Shown here: piece after piece, positions 50,308-61,042 of the stretch
How the letters are laid out: every line of letters starts with the position of its first letter
Numbering within the stretch: the stretch's first letter is position 1
Translations under genes and position numbers: made by a program
Notes under the pieces: model-generated
The model's input: the letters and a program-made list of their open reading frames with translations, nothing else
Database searches by the model: none
Told to the model about the DNA's origin: nothing
Assembly (NCBI GenBank): GCA_030220185.1
Contig: JASPKZ010000424.1
Span: 780,001-844,000 of the forward strand
From: Diploptera punctata
Lineage: Eukaryota > Arthropoda > Insecta > Blattodea > Blaberidae
DNA length: 64,000 bases
Direction of reading: 5' to 3'

Positions 50308-51522
50308 TCATTTTTTGTTTTTATACTTTTCTATCCTTTTATGTACCATTTTTTCATCAAACCCATTTTCTCTTGCTACTTTGATTATGTGTTTTTTCTC
50401 ATGTTTGAAATCTTCTTCGTTTAAGGGTAAGTTTACCAATCTATGAGTTAAACTATTAAATGCTGCTAATTTATGTCCAATTGGATTGAACCCTGTTGAT
50501 TTTATAAAATTTTCCGTATGAGTTTCTTTCCTATGAATCCTGAATTCCATTTTTCTTTTTTCTTCGTTTCTGACCAATTTAAGATCCAAAAAAGGTATTT
50601 GTTTATTGTCTTCTATTTCTTTGGTGAATTTAATGTTTGTACTCTGTAAATTTAATAGTTTTAGGGAATCTTCTACATGTTTTTCTTTAACAATACAAAT
50701 TATATCATCAACATATCTACTCCAAAATTTAAACATTGTGGGATGTGCTTTAGTGATTTTACATTCAAAATCGCTCATAAATAAATTTGCCAGAAAAGGT
50801 GATAATGGGTTTCCCATTGAGAGCCCTGATTTTTGTCTATAGAAACTCCCATTGAATGTAAAAAACATTTGATCAATGCATAACGCAGTTAATTTCAAAT
50901 AATCTTCTTTGATCTCTCTGTCTATGTTGTTTTTTCTTAACCAATTGTTCAATATCTCCAAAGTTTTTTGTTTCGGTACATTTGTGAATAGTGAAACTAC
51001 ATCAAACGAAACCAACCTATCTGTGGGTTCAATTTCCACTTTTTCTAATTTCTTAACTAATTCCAATGAATTTTCAATCTGCAGACTTTCAAAATTATTA
51101 ATTCTTTTAAATTGATTATTCAGCCATTTTGAAATTTTGTAGGTTGGTGATCCAATATTGTTAATTATTGGCCTCATTTTGTTTCCCGGTTTGTGAATTT
51201 TTGGAAGTCCATGTATATTAGGGTTTCTTGGGTTGCTTACTTTTAATTGAAATTTTTCTTTCTTGGATAGAATTTTAACATTTTTAAAACAGTTTTCCAC
51301 TTTTTTTATGGTTTTTGGTAGGGGGTCATTCTTAATTTTTTCATACTCTTTTTCTTTCAAAAGTTCTTCCATTCTATTTTGATAATCTTCTTTGTCCAGA
51401 ATTATAATTTGGTTACCCTTATCTGATTTTGTATATACAACATTTTTGTTATTTATTTCTTTGAGTGTTTTTAAATTCTCCTTACAAACTGGGTTTTTAT
51501 TTGTATTCTTTATTTTATTCAA
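50308..51522 (-). CDS. Penelope-like reverse transcriptase, minus copy
   Basis: 404 residues open. PLE RT motifs in order: VYTKSDKGNQIIILDKEDY (N-terminal), NIHGLPKIHKPGNKMRPIIN (fingers), RLVSFDVVSLFTNVP (motif A, Asp), YRQKSGLSMGNPLSPFLANL (motif B), FWSRYVDDIICIVKE (catalytic YVDD), FLDLKLVRNEEKR, and the PLE-specific FNSLTHRLVNLPLNEEDF thumb region. It ends KYKNKK at 50308, where the linker to GIY-YIG is frameshifted. The N-terminus is cut by the palindrome centre. RT catalytic residues all look intact. It would need the missing N-terminus and the GIY-YIG fusion to be functional. Confidence 0.9.
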   Translation of the reverse strand: MNKIKNTNKNPVCKENLKTLKEINNKNVVYTKSDKGNQIIILDKEDYQNRMEELLKEKEYEKIKNDPLPKTIKKVENCFKNVKILSKKEKFQLKVSNPRNPNIHGLPKIHKPGNKMRPIINNIGSPTYKISKWLNNQFKRINNFESLQIENSLELVKKLEKVEIEPTDRLVSFDVVSLFTNVPKQKTLEILNNWLRKNNIDREIKEDYLKLTALCIDQMFFTFNGSFYRQKSGLSMGNPLSPFLANLFMSDFECKITKAHPTMFKFWSRYVDDIICIVKEKHVEDSLKLLNLQSTNIKFTKEIEDNKQIPFLDLKLVRNEEKRKMEFRIHRKETHTENFIKSTGFNPIGHKLAAFNSLTHRLVNLPLNEEDFKHEKKHIIKVARENGFDEKMVHKRIEKYKNKK

Positions 51523-51589
51523 AATTTCTTCACATTTTTTTCTGATGATTATTTTTTTTATAAAACCAGAAATGAAGAAAAATCAGAAT

Positions 51590-53035
51590 CCACCAGAAAT
51601 TATGTTAAAAATTTTTCAAAGGCAACCTTTAACCTAAAAGAGACAAAATTGTTAGAAAACGGTCTAAAAACAGCAATAGATTATTCCAATAGAATAGAAG
51701 AATACATAGTGGACATTGAAAATTCAATAGAAGGGTTAGTTACAGAAAAAAAAAAAAAGAAATAATCATCAGAAAAAAATGTGAAGAAATTTTGAATAAA
51801 ATAAAGAATACAAATAAAAACCCAGTTTGTAAGGAGAATTTAAAAACACTCAAAGAAATAAATAACAAAAATGTTGTATATACAAAATCAGATAAGGGTA
51901 ACCAAATTATAATTCTGGACAAAGAAGATTATCAAAATAGAATGGAAGAACTTTTGAAAGAAAAAGAGTATGAAAAAATTAAGAATGACCCCCTACCAAA
52001 AACCATAAAAAAAGTGGAAAACTGTTTAAAAATGTTAAAATTCTATCCAAGAAAGAAAAATTTCAATTAAAAGTAAGCAAACCCAAGAAACCCTAATATA
52101 CATGGACTTCCAAAAATTCACAAACGGGAAACAAAATGAGGCCAATAATTAACAATATTGGATCACCAACCTACAAAATTTCAAAATGGCTGAATAATCA
52201 ATTTAAAAGAATTAATAATTTTGAAAGTCTGCAGATTGAAAATTCATTGGAATTAGTTAAGAAATTAGAAAAAGTGGGAAATTGAACCCACAGATAGGTT
52301 GGTTTCGTTTGATGTAGTTTCACTATTCACAAATGTACCGAAACAAAAAACTTTGGAGATATTGAACAATTGGTTAAGAAAAAACAACATAGACAGAGAG
52401 ATCAAAGAAGATTATTTGAAATTAACTGCGTTATGCATTGTTCAAATGTTTTTTACATTCAATGGGAGTTTCTATAGACAAAAATCAGGGCTCTCAATGG
52501 GAAACCCATTATCACCTTTTCTGGCAAATTTATTTATGAGCGATTTTGAATGTAAAATCACTAAAGCACATCCCACAATGTTTAAATTTTGGAGTAGATA
52601 TGTTGATGATATAATTTGTATTGTTAAAGAAAAACATGTAGAAGATTCCCTAAACTATTAAATTTACAGAGTACAAACATTAAATTCACCAAAGAAATAG
52701 AAGACAATAAACAAATACCTTTTTTGGATCTTAAATTGGTCAGAAACGAAGAAAAAAGAAAAATTGAATTCAGGATTCATAGGAAAGAAACTCATACGGA
52801 AAATTTTATAAAATCAACAGGGTTCAATCCAATTGGACATAAATTAGCAGCATTTAATAGTTTAACTCATAGATTGGTAAACTTACCCTTAAACGAAGAA
52901 GATTTCAAACATGAGAAAAAACACATAATCAAAGTAGCAAGAGAAAATGGGTTTGATGAAAAAATGGTACATAAAAGGATAGAAAAGTATAAAAAACAAA
53001 AAATGATAAACAGAAGTAATCTTGAAAAAGAATGA
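51590..53035 (+). pseudogene. Penelope-like reverse transcriptase, plus copy
   Basis: Same protein as 50308-51522 but with about 55 more N-terminal residues (ESTRNYVKNFSKATFNLKE ..., 51590-51750). Frameshifts occur near 51740, 52070, 52280 and 52660. Segments: 51792-52070, 52299-52661 (FDVVSLFTNVP, SGLSMGNPLSPF, YVDDIICIV), 52724-53035. Despite near identity to the minus arm, it has decayed separately. Confidence 0.88.
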
Positions 53036-53556
53036 AAAAATATAGGAAATTCACATATCACCCCTGGGTGCATAATAAATTTCAAAATATATTTGAGAAG
53101 TTTAATATTAAATTAGCACCAAAAAATAACTACAGTTTAAATAAACTAATAAAAACCAACAAAAATGAAAAAACTGATAAAAATAAAAAGTCAGGAATAT
53201 ATCAAATTGAATGCATGGGTTGTGAAAAGATATATATAGGGAAAACAAAAAGAAACCTAAAAATTAGAACCAAAGAACACATAAGAAATATTAAAAATGG
53301 AGAAATTGAAAAATCTGCAGTTGCTGCTCATGTTTGGTCTGAAAAACATAATATAAATTCAGACACTAAATTATTAAAACAGTTAGAAAATACAAACGAG
53401 CTGACTATTTGGGAAAAAATTTATATTCAGAAGAACAGAAACAGAGTTATGAATTTTGATATTCCGATGGAGGGTGACCTTGTTTGGAGGTTCTTTGGCC
53501 AACCACAGGATGGAGCTGACATCGACATCCAGGTGGTGCAACATAATGCAACATAA
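53032..53556 (+). CDS. PLE GIY-YIG endonuclease domain, plus copy
   Basis: 174 residues open: KKYRKFTYHPWVHNKFQNIF linker, APKNNYSLNKLIKTNKNEK, then GIYQIECMGCEKIYIGKTKR, RTKEHIRNIKNGEIEKSAV, TIWEKIYIQKNRN, FFGQPQDGADID, stop at 53554-53556. In frame it should be fused to the RT; a one-base shift at about 53030 separates them. GIY-YIG nucleases nick the target for PLE integration. All family residues visible are conserved. Confidence 0.85.
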   Translation: MKKYRKFTYHPWVHNKFQNIFEKFNIKLAPKNNYSLNKLIKTNKNEKTDKNKKSGIYQIECMGCEKIYIGKTKRNLKIRTKEHIRNIKNGEIEKSAVAAHVWSEKHNINSDTKLLKQLENTNELTIWEKIYIQKNRNRVMNFDIPMEGDLVWRFFGQPQDGADIDIQVVQHNAT

Positions 53557-53576
53557 ATAAAACCAGTCTGGGAAAG

Positions 53577-53616
53577 CTGAAGATAAAACAGAGAATTGTT
53601 TTGAAACATGTCCAAG
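53577..53616 (+). ncRNA. hammerhead-like motif at PLE 3' end
   Basis: CTGAAGA, extra T, stem II AAAACA/TGTTTT (loop GAGAAT), GAAA, stem III ACA/TGT, cleavage base C. Stem I is weak here (G-C then mismatches), so activity is doubtful. It lies 20 nt after the GIY-YIG stop codon; the mirror copy is on the minus strand at about 49646-49693. Confidence 0.6.
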
Positions 53617-54049
53617 AACAAATCAACATTAATATTGAGGTAAGATGTCCAGACCAAAAATAATATAAGTACCAACTAAATTGGAAACACCATCTAGAAA
53701 GAATGAGTTCAAATCGGATCCCCAAAGCTATTTATAATTATATACCAAGAGGACGAAGATCACTGGGCCATCCTATGAAACGCTAGAGGGAAAATTTTCT
53801 ATAGGATCGTAACAGGCCTTGGCCTAATACTTGGAAGGAAGAAGAAGAAGAACATAGTTGCCAATATTTCTTCTTCCTTCCAAGTATTAGGCCAAGGCCT
53901 GTTACGATCCTATAGAATATTTTCCCTCCAGCGTTTCATAGGACGGCCCAGAGATCTTCGTCCTCTTGGTATATAATTATAAACAGCTTTAGGGATCTGA
54001 TTTGAACTCATTCTTTGAAGATGGTGTTTCCAATTTAGTTGGTACTGTT

Positions 54050-54780
54050 TAATATATTACCAGTATTTTAAAATAATTATATATTTAATTTAAAGGGCAA
54101 TGTTTGAAAACAAATCAGAAATGTGAGATTATGTTTATTCACTGCAACTTGATCATATTAATTGCCAAATAGGATCGCAATATTGTAAGAATGCACCCTA
54201 GTGGAGAAATAATGAAAACATCAAACTGTATATTATAATCAACATTATAGGTTATCAATTTATTTTTTTAGTAAACAACTCAGTAAAATCAAGGAATCTG
54301 TTCATTATTTGCTATATTCAGTGTATTTGTTGGAGAGTCAGTCACTGCAAAATAATGCTCTGATCTGTTAAGAATATTAAAAAGGAGGAGATTCCTTTAT
54401 CATAAAAGCAGGAGCTGATAAAGAGAAATTGATTAAGAGTGAGGTGAAACACGACTGTCATTGGTTGTAAAACAAAATTCATTGAAACGTGATTGGTCAC
54501 TGACTACCATTTGGGACATGAGTTAAATAGTCAATAAAAATACTTCTGAGTAGATGACGTCAGTTGATGTGATGGTAGTGACAGCTATCAGCCTTCGGAC
54601 GAACGAGAATTATATAAGTGGGAAGAAATATTGATGTTATCAGTGCTCGAATGGCATAATTGATATCGCACTGATATATAGAATCAGAGATCCAGGGTTC
54701 AAGCCCCAGTTCGAACATTAATTTCTTTCTTAAATTAGCTTGGCATTGTTAAGTGCCTTGAATTAATGTTATTTTCCATC
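54050..54780. repeat. dispersed repeat (also at 58200-58690) and tRNA-like family C end
   Basis: 54100-54530 is about 90 percent alike to 58255-58670 ('gatcgcaatattgtaagaatgca', 'acacgactgtcattgg'). 54680-54760 is a family C tRNA-like scrap (GATCCAGGGTTCAAGCCCC). Confidence 0.6.
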
Positions 54781-54799
54781 CAAAGTGAACGTCATTAAT

Positions 54800-55125
54800 T
54801 AAATTAATATTGAGAGCTAAAGCTATTACTATGATAGAAATAAGTAAATTAATGAACACAATTAAATTATTGTAATCAATGGTGAAGAGAAGATTTTTTA
54901 CTTGAACCAGGAATCGAACCCCAAACCTTTAGCATTCCATGCTAACGCTCTGACCACTGAGCTAATTCAGGCTTCATTCCCATCCAAGCATAAGGTAAAG
55001 GAAGGATTTATGCTTGGATGGGAATGAAGCCTGAATTAGCTTGGTGGTCAGAGCATTAGCATGGAAAGCTAAAGGTTTGGGGTTCAGGCAAAAATTTTTC
55101 TCTTTACCATTGATATCAATAATTT
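54800..55125. mobile_element. tRNA-like family B element, head-to-head, 326 bp
   Basis: Perfect 12-bp TSD (aacgtcattaat at 54788-54799 and 55126-55137). An antisense tRNA-like unit (about 54897-54972), then a sense unit (about 55028-55089). The left end is long (TAAATTAATATTGAGAGC), the right short (CTCTTTACCATTGATATC). Centre near 54995. Confidence 0.85.
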
Positions 55126-55186
55126 AACGTCATTAATGTTCAACCTTCTACAACATTTCCCATATTTACTTCATTGTCCATAAATA

Positions 55187-56108
55187 CCGTATTTGCTTGC
55201 ATAGTTTGCGCACTTTTTTTTATTTACTTTAGCCACTGAAAAATTGGGGAGCGTAAAATATGCGGATTTTTTTAATTAGAGACCCTGCTATGGTAGATAA
55301 GTATAGTAATTAAGAATACGCTAATTTTGTGATCTCTTATAAATTTATAGCATAACACGTAGGTCTGTAGGTAATCTTAAATTATTCAAATAATAATAAT
55401 AATCATGCTATAATAAATCTATAAACAATAATATTATTATACAAATGAAATAATACAAATACCGTAAATTGTCTATGTTGTGAGAATTAGCAATTTTACA
55501 TTCACGAGGTTGTAGCATGTCATGTGTAACTGGTACCATTGTTCCGCAACTGTTCAAAATAAATTAAAAGTTCTTCTACAGCGGGATATTTACCAGTTTT
55601 CAGGCCATGAAATGTCCTACTGTCACCTCTTGCATTATTTAGAGCGTCTATTTGTTTCCTCCAATAATGCACATTGGATTCGAGGAATCTGAATTCTCTT
55701 TCTGCTGCACAATTGCCGAAATGTTCCGCGAAACTTAATCACTTTCAATTTATATGATGTGAAATTATTTTTCTTTCCCATCTTGAAATACAAGTGCACA
55801 TTAGAAGTGTTGAAAGTCAACTGAAATGCCGGTATTTACTTTTCTAAAACTTGTCTCTGCCGAGGGCAAGCATTGTTAAAGTAGCAGGAGTTTGGGTTTC
55901 TTTGTGAAGCAGGTAGTTCAGTTGCTAATAAATGATCTACGTTAGAATGTAAGAATTGACAATGGAATTCAGGGAAGGAAAATCCCTATTACACTGAAAA
56001 GAAAATGTAGGCCCACCTAGAATGTGTGTGCAAAATACACAGAACAAAAATAAAGTTCAAAATAATACCTTAAAAATTAGGATGCACAAATTATGCAAGC
56101 AAATACGG
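55187..56108 (-). mobile_element. pogo/Tigger-like DNA transposon, defective
   Basis: Inverted ends CCGTATTTGCTTGCATA (left; reverse complement on the right) with TA duplications (55185-55186, 56109-56110). The minus strand at about 55790-55510 encodes a CENP-B-type HTH N-terminus (GKKNNFTSYKLKVIKF ... HYWRKQIDALNNARGD) with a frameshift. No catalytic domain is present. Confidence 0.75.
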
Positions 56109-56669
56109 TATACACTCTTTGAAACATTATTTCTCTCCATCCAGGGTTATCGAGCTGATGATGTTACATATATTAAAAAAGACACTGTTTGTCAGACAAT
56201 ATTTATTTTCACTACATAAAATAACTACAATTCATGAATGTGTGAAAACTATAACAGGACAAGTTACATTTTGATAATTCAGAGAAAAGTAAGTTTAAAC
56301 ATTTCCTGTAGGTATAAAACCAATGAAAACAATTGTATTCTTTATTAAATCAATATTAAGAAGCTAAAGCTATTACTATGATTGAAATAAGTAAATTAAA
56401 GAACACAACTAAACTACTGTATCAACTTTTATAAGATTTATGATGTGTTCCGTTGAGGTTTATTCAAAATTAATATAAAATTATAGAATATTCACCTGAA
56501 AGGTCCATCTCCTCAACTTAAACTACTGAATTCAATGGTAAAGAGAAAAAATTTTCCCAGAACCAGGAATCAAACCCCATACCTTCAGCTTTCTGTGCTG
56601 ATGCTCTGACATCTAAAGATTCGGGGCTCGATTTCTGGTTCAGGCAAAAAGAGTCCCTTTATGTCTTAA

Positions 56670-57329
56670 CACATTCAGTATCAGGCACTGAGCAGGGCAT
56701 TTAAACCCACATGCCAGCCATTTAAATACCCCAGCTACCCTTTTCGTGGCACTTCAGAAAATGGACCCTTATTCACAATAGTCCTAGAAAATTCATATTT
56801 TGTACATACCTAAAGGAGATATCCTAGTAGGATTTGATGGTGAAATAACTTGGGTGATTGACATCACATGGTATCAATTTCAGGAAGTGGAAGTTCATCT
56901 TCACTTTTACTTTGTGAATCATCTAATTCAGGAAAATGTTCATCATTATACAAAATATTCACTAATTCTTCTTCAGTGAGATATTTTTCTTTCGCCATGG
57001 TTTCACTCACACACAAACAACAGCGCGATAACGAGAAACATATACGACTGCATTGGAGCCTGGAGGCAAGTTTGGGTGAACGAATTCCGTGTGTTGTTTG
57101 TTTTAAAAATAAAAGGGGATTCACCAAGGTTAAATGTGTCAAACGGGAATAGAAAATGTACATTATATGCCATCTATGGATCTCCAAGACATACTAAGCC
57201 AACACAATATTTAGGCGCCGAATATAAACGTGGTTTGTTTGCGCCCGCTCTAAAACGAGTTAACTGACTGACTGCCGCATACACGATAGTCTCTTTAAAC
57301 GCCTTAACTGGTTTACGGTATTGAATGTG
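56670..57329 (-). mobile_element. piggyBac-like element, deletion derivative
   Basis: TTAA target duplications (56666-56669, 57330-57333) and inverted ends CACATTCAGTATC (left) and CACATTCAATACC (right, reverse complement). It retains only the transposase N-terminus. Confidence 0.82.
56864..56998 (-). pseudogene. piggyBac-like transposase N-terminus
   Basis: MAKEKYLTEEELVNILYNDE ... DSQSKSEDELPLPEIDTM then stop. The acidic N-terminal segment with a leading LTxEE motif is characteristic of piggyBac transposases. The catalytic core is deleted. Confidence 0.65.
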
Positions 57330-57917
57330 TTAATGTAGAAGTAATTCAGTGTGTATTTGTGAATGATGATTCATTGCATTTGAATGTGGGACCAAGACAG
57401 TAAGGTAAAGGGAGGATTTATGCTTGGATGGGAATGTAGCCTGAATTAGCTCAGTGGTCAGAGCATCAGCATGGAAATGTGAATGTTCGGGGTTCGATTC
57501 CTGGTTCAGGCAAAAAATTTGTTTGAACTTTTATAGGATTAAATCACTATGAGGTTTAATTTATTTTAAAAATTTTTCTCTCTACCATTGATTACAGTTG
57601 TATTCATCCATTTCCAGACAGCATACACCTGTATCACTCTGCTATTCAAAAGTATGACCCAATAACTAGAGATCCGTGAAAGTGGTTTTATATTTCAGGA
57701 TAATTTGTTTTAAAATTTCAAGATTTCAATGTTATTGGGAATTTGACGGTGTTATTCTTAAAAAAATGTAAATTTGAGTCTTTTTTTAATCGTAGTTTAG
57801 TATATTAAACCCAGTAAGAATGATATATCCAGTAGTTTAAGATCAACATTTAGCTTGTACAATTGATATTGATTTTAATATGCTAAAATGCATAAAATTT
57901 TAATCATGGTCACTAAT

Positions 57918-57959
57918 TTAACTTTTATAGGAATTAATCACTATGAGGTTTAATTTCAC
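57918..57959 (-). mobile_element. ultra-short PLE 3'-end insertion, 42 bp
   Basis: Perfect 13-bp TSD (catggtcactaat at 57905-57917 and 57960-57972) surrounds only the last 42 bp of a PLE (on the minus strand, AATTAAACCTCATAGTGATT then AATTCCTATAAAAG). It matches the right end of 34396-34619. Confidence 0.85.
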
Positions 57960-58029
57960 CATGGTCACTAATGTTTAAGCAAAATTTACCTTTTAAGAAA
58001 AAGTATTTATGTAATTAAATTCTGTTTTA

Positions 58030-58690
58030 ATTAAATTGGGAATAATAATATTTATCATAAGTAATGCCACGAGTGATTTCAAATTATCGATAAAATCACG
58101 ACTCACGAAGTGAATTTATCTAGAAAATTTGGAAATCAAGAGTGGCATTTGTTAGGACTATTTAACGAATAAAATTAAGCTGTTTACTAAAAAATAATTA
58201 TTTGAATATAGTTACTGGTGTTTTAAAATATTTATATAGTTAATGTAAACGGCGATGTTTGAAAACAAATTAGAAATGTGAGGCTATGTATATTCACTGC
58301 AACTCGATCATATTATTTATTGCCAAATAAGATCGCAATATTGTAAGAATGCACTCTAGTGGAGAAATAATGAAACGCATCAAACTATTATAATCAACAT
58401 TATAGGTTAATCATTTATATTTTGAATAAACAACTCAGTAAAATCGCTGAATCTATTCATTATTTTCTATATTCAATGTATTTGTTGGAGAAAAATAATG
58501 GTCTAACCTGTTTAGAATATTAAAAAAGGAGGAGCTTTCTTTATCACAAAAGCAGGAGCTGATAAAGAGCGAGGTGAAACACGACTGTCATTGGTGTAAA
58601 ACAAAATTCATTAAAACGTGATTGGTCATTGACTACCATTTGCGACATGAGTTAAATAGGCAATATGATATAATTACTCATGGTCCATTG
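58030..58690. repeat. dispersed repeat, uninterrupted copy
   Basis: The same repeat as the LINE-split copy at 48240-48440 plus 54050-54530. No coding or terminal structure was recognised. Confidence 0.6.
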
Positions 58691-59560
58691 TTGGCTTATT
58701 CAAATTTGGCAGTGCTTACATTGTTCAGGTTACTGCTTATACTTACAGAAATGTTTTCTTCAGATTTGAACATACCATTACTTAATAATGATTGATATAA
58801 AATTGATAATTATGTCTGCAAAAATTTAGAGGGAAAACCTATCTTACACCTTAATATAATTGGTATTTCTTGGAATTCATATTGGCCATAGAACTTAATA
58901 TCTTTGGGGAGACCATATTTGAGCATGAGAAGGACAGAAAATATTACATCTATGTTGTGAACTGTGTTGCAACCATTTCCCTTTGCAAGAGTGCATGGAG
59001 GAAGCAGATATGGCAGTTAAAAAGAAGATGCAATCCGAAAACAGTGTTTAAAAACGCATTATGAAAATTTTGCAAATAGAACAAAAAAAATCTCCAGAAT
59101 TCGTTCAAAATTTTTTATTTTGGTGTTATTTTGCATAATCTTGGGATTTTGCGATTCATAATTTTTTTTGAGGTTATGGGAAGTGGAGTTGAGAAATGGT
59201 ACAAGAAAATGACAAAATTAGAGCATTTTGCATTATTGCGACTCGCGAATTTCACAGATCTCTACCAACACATGATAACTACACTTAACTCAGTTTTCAC
59301 AAAAATATCACTTATACTGTAATGCTTTTCACCCATTATAATAATAACTATAAAACTTACATCATCTCCCTAATAAGTGAGACTATTGAATTTCTATTAA
59401 TGTTCCAGTTACTATTTGATTATACTAATTTAGCAAAATTCATTATAAATGCAAGAATTCGGGGTCTAAAAGTTGATGGCCTAACACAACTTTTCACTGT
59501 TGAACATTCCTATATTTTTTTATGTTTAATATTAAATTTATCACTTCTCACCAAATGACA
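58691..59560. other. no gene recognised
   Basis: Several short ORFs (for example 58870-59064) without known motifs or splice support. Confidence 0.3.
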
Positions 59561-59875
59561 AATTGAATTTGAAGAGAAAAAGATATGCCTAAATCAGGAT
59601 TTGATCCCAATATCTGTGGTTCTGTCTACAAGAGAGAGGATACAACTAGGAAGAACTAAAAAGAAGCAAAGCATGGGAAGATAGAGATGGTTGGAGGCAT
59701 ATTTGGAATCGACCTTCCAAAAGGAGGACACGATAAGAGGATGATGATCTCTGGTTCTGTACACCAATGCTTCAACAATTTGCCTAATAGCTTAAATTGT
59801 TAAAGCACTGGTGTACAGAATCAGAGATATTGGGTTCAAATCCCAATTTAGGTGTATGTTTTTCTTTTTAAATTC
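59561..59875. mobile_element. tRNA-like family A variant with LINE tail inside
   Basis: Inverted ends AATTTGAAGAGAAAAAG and TTTTTCTTTTTAAAT enclose antisense and sense tRNA-like halves (TTTGATCCCAATATC; GGGTTCAAATCCC). A LINE 3' end with GATGATGAT tail (59625-59745) sits inside. A relative is at 14470-14670. Confidence 0.6.
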
Positions 59876-60039
59876 CTCTATCTTCTTATTTTGCAGCATT
59901 TCTTTAAATGTTCCAGAGATTTCTGTTTTTTCATGAGTTGCAACTATTTTATTAACATCAAGCACCGAGACTCCATCATTCTGTAACAACATAAAAAATT
60001 GCTATGACTATTTTGTTTATATCCTGATTCTATGCAATA

Positions 60040-60478
60040 AATCAAACTACTATCAAATGATGTACGGCACCATAAGAAGAACCCTCCAAAAACTCAGTTC
60101 AGGTTTTGTAAGATTATGACGTTCCTGTTCTTTTGTATGGATCTAAATCTTGGGTACTTACAAAAAAAATATCTCTCACATTCAAGCCACTGAAATGAAA
60201 TTTTTAATATCCGTAAAAGGATGTACACACATGGATAGATTACATAATGAGTCAACAAGAAATGAACTGGAGATGTTTTCAATACTCGATAAACTGGAAA
60301 AACACAAATACAAATGGAAGGAACATTTAAATAGAATGAACAATACAAGATTACCCAAAATGATCAACACCTAACAAACCACATGAAAAAAGATTATTGG
60401 GACAGCCAAGGAAACGGACTTGAGACCGGAACAGGTAGCATTGACCTAATCCTGGAAAGGAAGAAGAAGAAGAAGATC
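60040..60478 (+). mobile_element. non-LTR retrotransposon 3' end
   Basis: Plus strand: MKFLISVKGCTHMDRLHNES, NRMNNTRLPKMI, then GAAGAAGAAGAAG. Same C-terminal type as 62000-62330; frameshifted. Confidence 0.7.
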
Positions 60479-60484
60479 CTAATT

Positions 60485-60865
60485 TTCTGGCACTATCGAA
60501 CCATTAGATTCAAGGCTGTGCGGACATTAGCTCTCCATATATCCCTATCCTGAGCTAATATTTTCCAGTCATTTCCTGTATAATCTACTTCCCTCAAATC
60601 ATAGTTAATTTTATTCTCCCACCTCATTCTTGGCCTATCTACTGGACACTTTTCCTCTGGTTTTCCTACAAGGGTATCTACTGGACACTTTCCCTCTGGT
60701 TTTCCTACAAGGAGTTTCCATGCCCATCTTTCATTCCCCATTTGTACCACATGTCCTGCCAATCACAGTTTACAAGACTTAACTGGTTTCCCATAAATCT
60801 CATGTAACTCATCTTTATGTAGTCTTCTCCATTCGCCTGTCTGTTCATCTCTCTTTTAAAATAAA
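60485..60865 (-). mobile_element. non-LTR retrotransposon C-terminal remnant
   Basis: Minus strand: MAGHVVQMGNERWAWKLLVG, PRMRWENKINYDLREVDY, KILAQDRDIWRAN. Within it a 42-bp segment encoding LVGKPEGKCPVDT is tandemly duplicated in frame. Same LINE type as 26033-28660. Confidence 0.75.
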
Positions 60866-61042
60866 TACTTTGTCACATAACCTCGTATCCTGTCTTTTAA
60901 TTAAATTTCTAATTTAAATCTAAATATAATGTAAGATATTAAAGCAGTGACAAGGCTTTAAGAACAGAGTAGTTGGTAGCAAGGATTCCACAGCTCAGAG
61001 ATGGGTAAGCTGATTTTTAATTATGCTCATTAATTATATATA

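Larger units (their letters stand above)
49562..53667. mobile_element. PLE pair in a 4.1-kb head-to-head palindrome
   Basis: Perfect 12-bp TSD (agtaccaactaa at 49550-49561 and 53668-53679) inside a LINE. Two PLE copies face each other 5'-to-5' around 51575-51745: a minus copy (51570 to 49562) and a plus copy (51590 to 53667). The plus copy reaches about 170 bp further 5'. Arms of about 2 kb are almost identical. The left end is complete (TATTTAATTTTAGGAAGTT...), the right stops about 40 nt short at ATAATATA. Each arm encodes RT plus GIY-YIG and a terminal ribozyme-like motif. Confidence 0.92.
48442..54046 (+). mobile_element. non-LTR retrotransposon split by SINE and PLE palindrome
   Basis: Plus strand: GVRQGCGLSPVLFIIYMNKL, ILFADDLALLALSENDL (RT catalytic FADD), INKTKIMAFHGKDP, LTYGSEAWTLKRQHES, MRLMRRTAGYTKWDRK. 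The C-terminus (LGHPMKR-like) follows the nested palindrome at 53680-53790, and a GAAGAAGAAG tail at 53840-53860. 'acatagttaccaatat' (48426-48441) and 'acatagttgccaatat' (53862-53877) flank the forward copy as a TSD. Next to it, 53878-54046 is an inverted copy of the same LINE 3' end. It sits in a dispersed repeat whose halves are at 48240 and 54050. Confidence 0.8.
56342..57596. mobile_element. tRNA-like family B element with nested piggyBac
   Basis: Flanked by acaattgtattc/acagttgtattc. Antisense unit near 56545-56620, sense unit near 57430-57510. Nested: a PLE end (56421-56515), a piggyBac-like element (56670-57329) and a 47-bp PLE stub (57521-57567, flanked by aaaaattt). Confidence 0.7.

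Noticed and set aside
49562..53667. LTR retrotransposon or endogenous virus
   Set aside because: There are no LTRs, protease, integrase or envelope. The RT has Penelope-type motifs with a GIY-YIG domain, and the terminal repeats are inverted.
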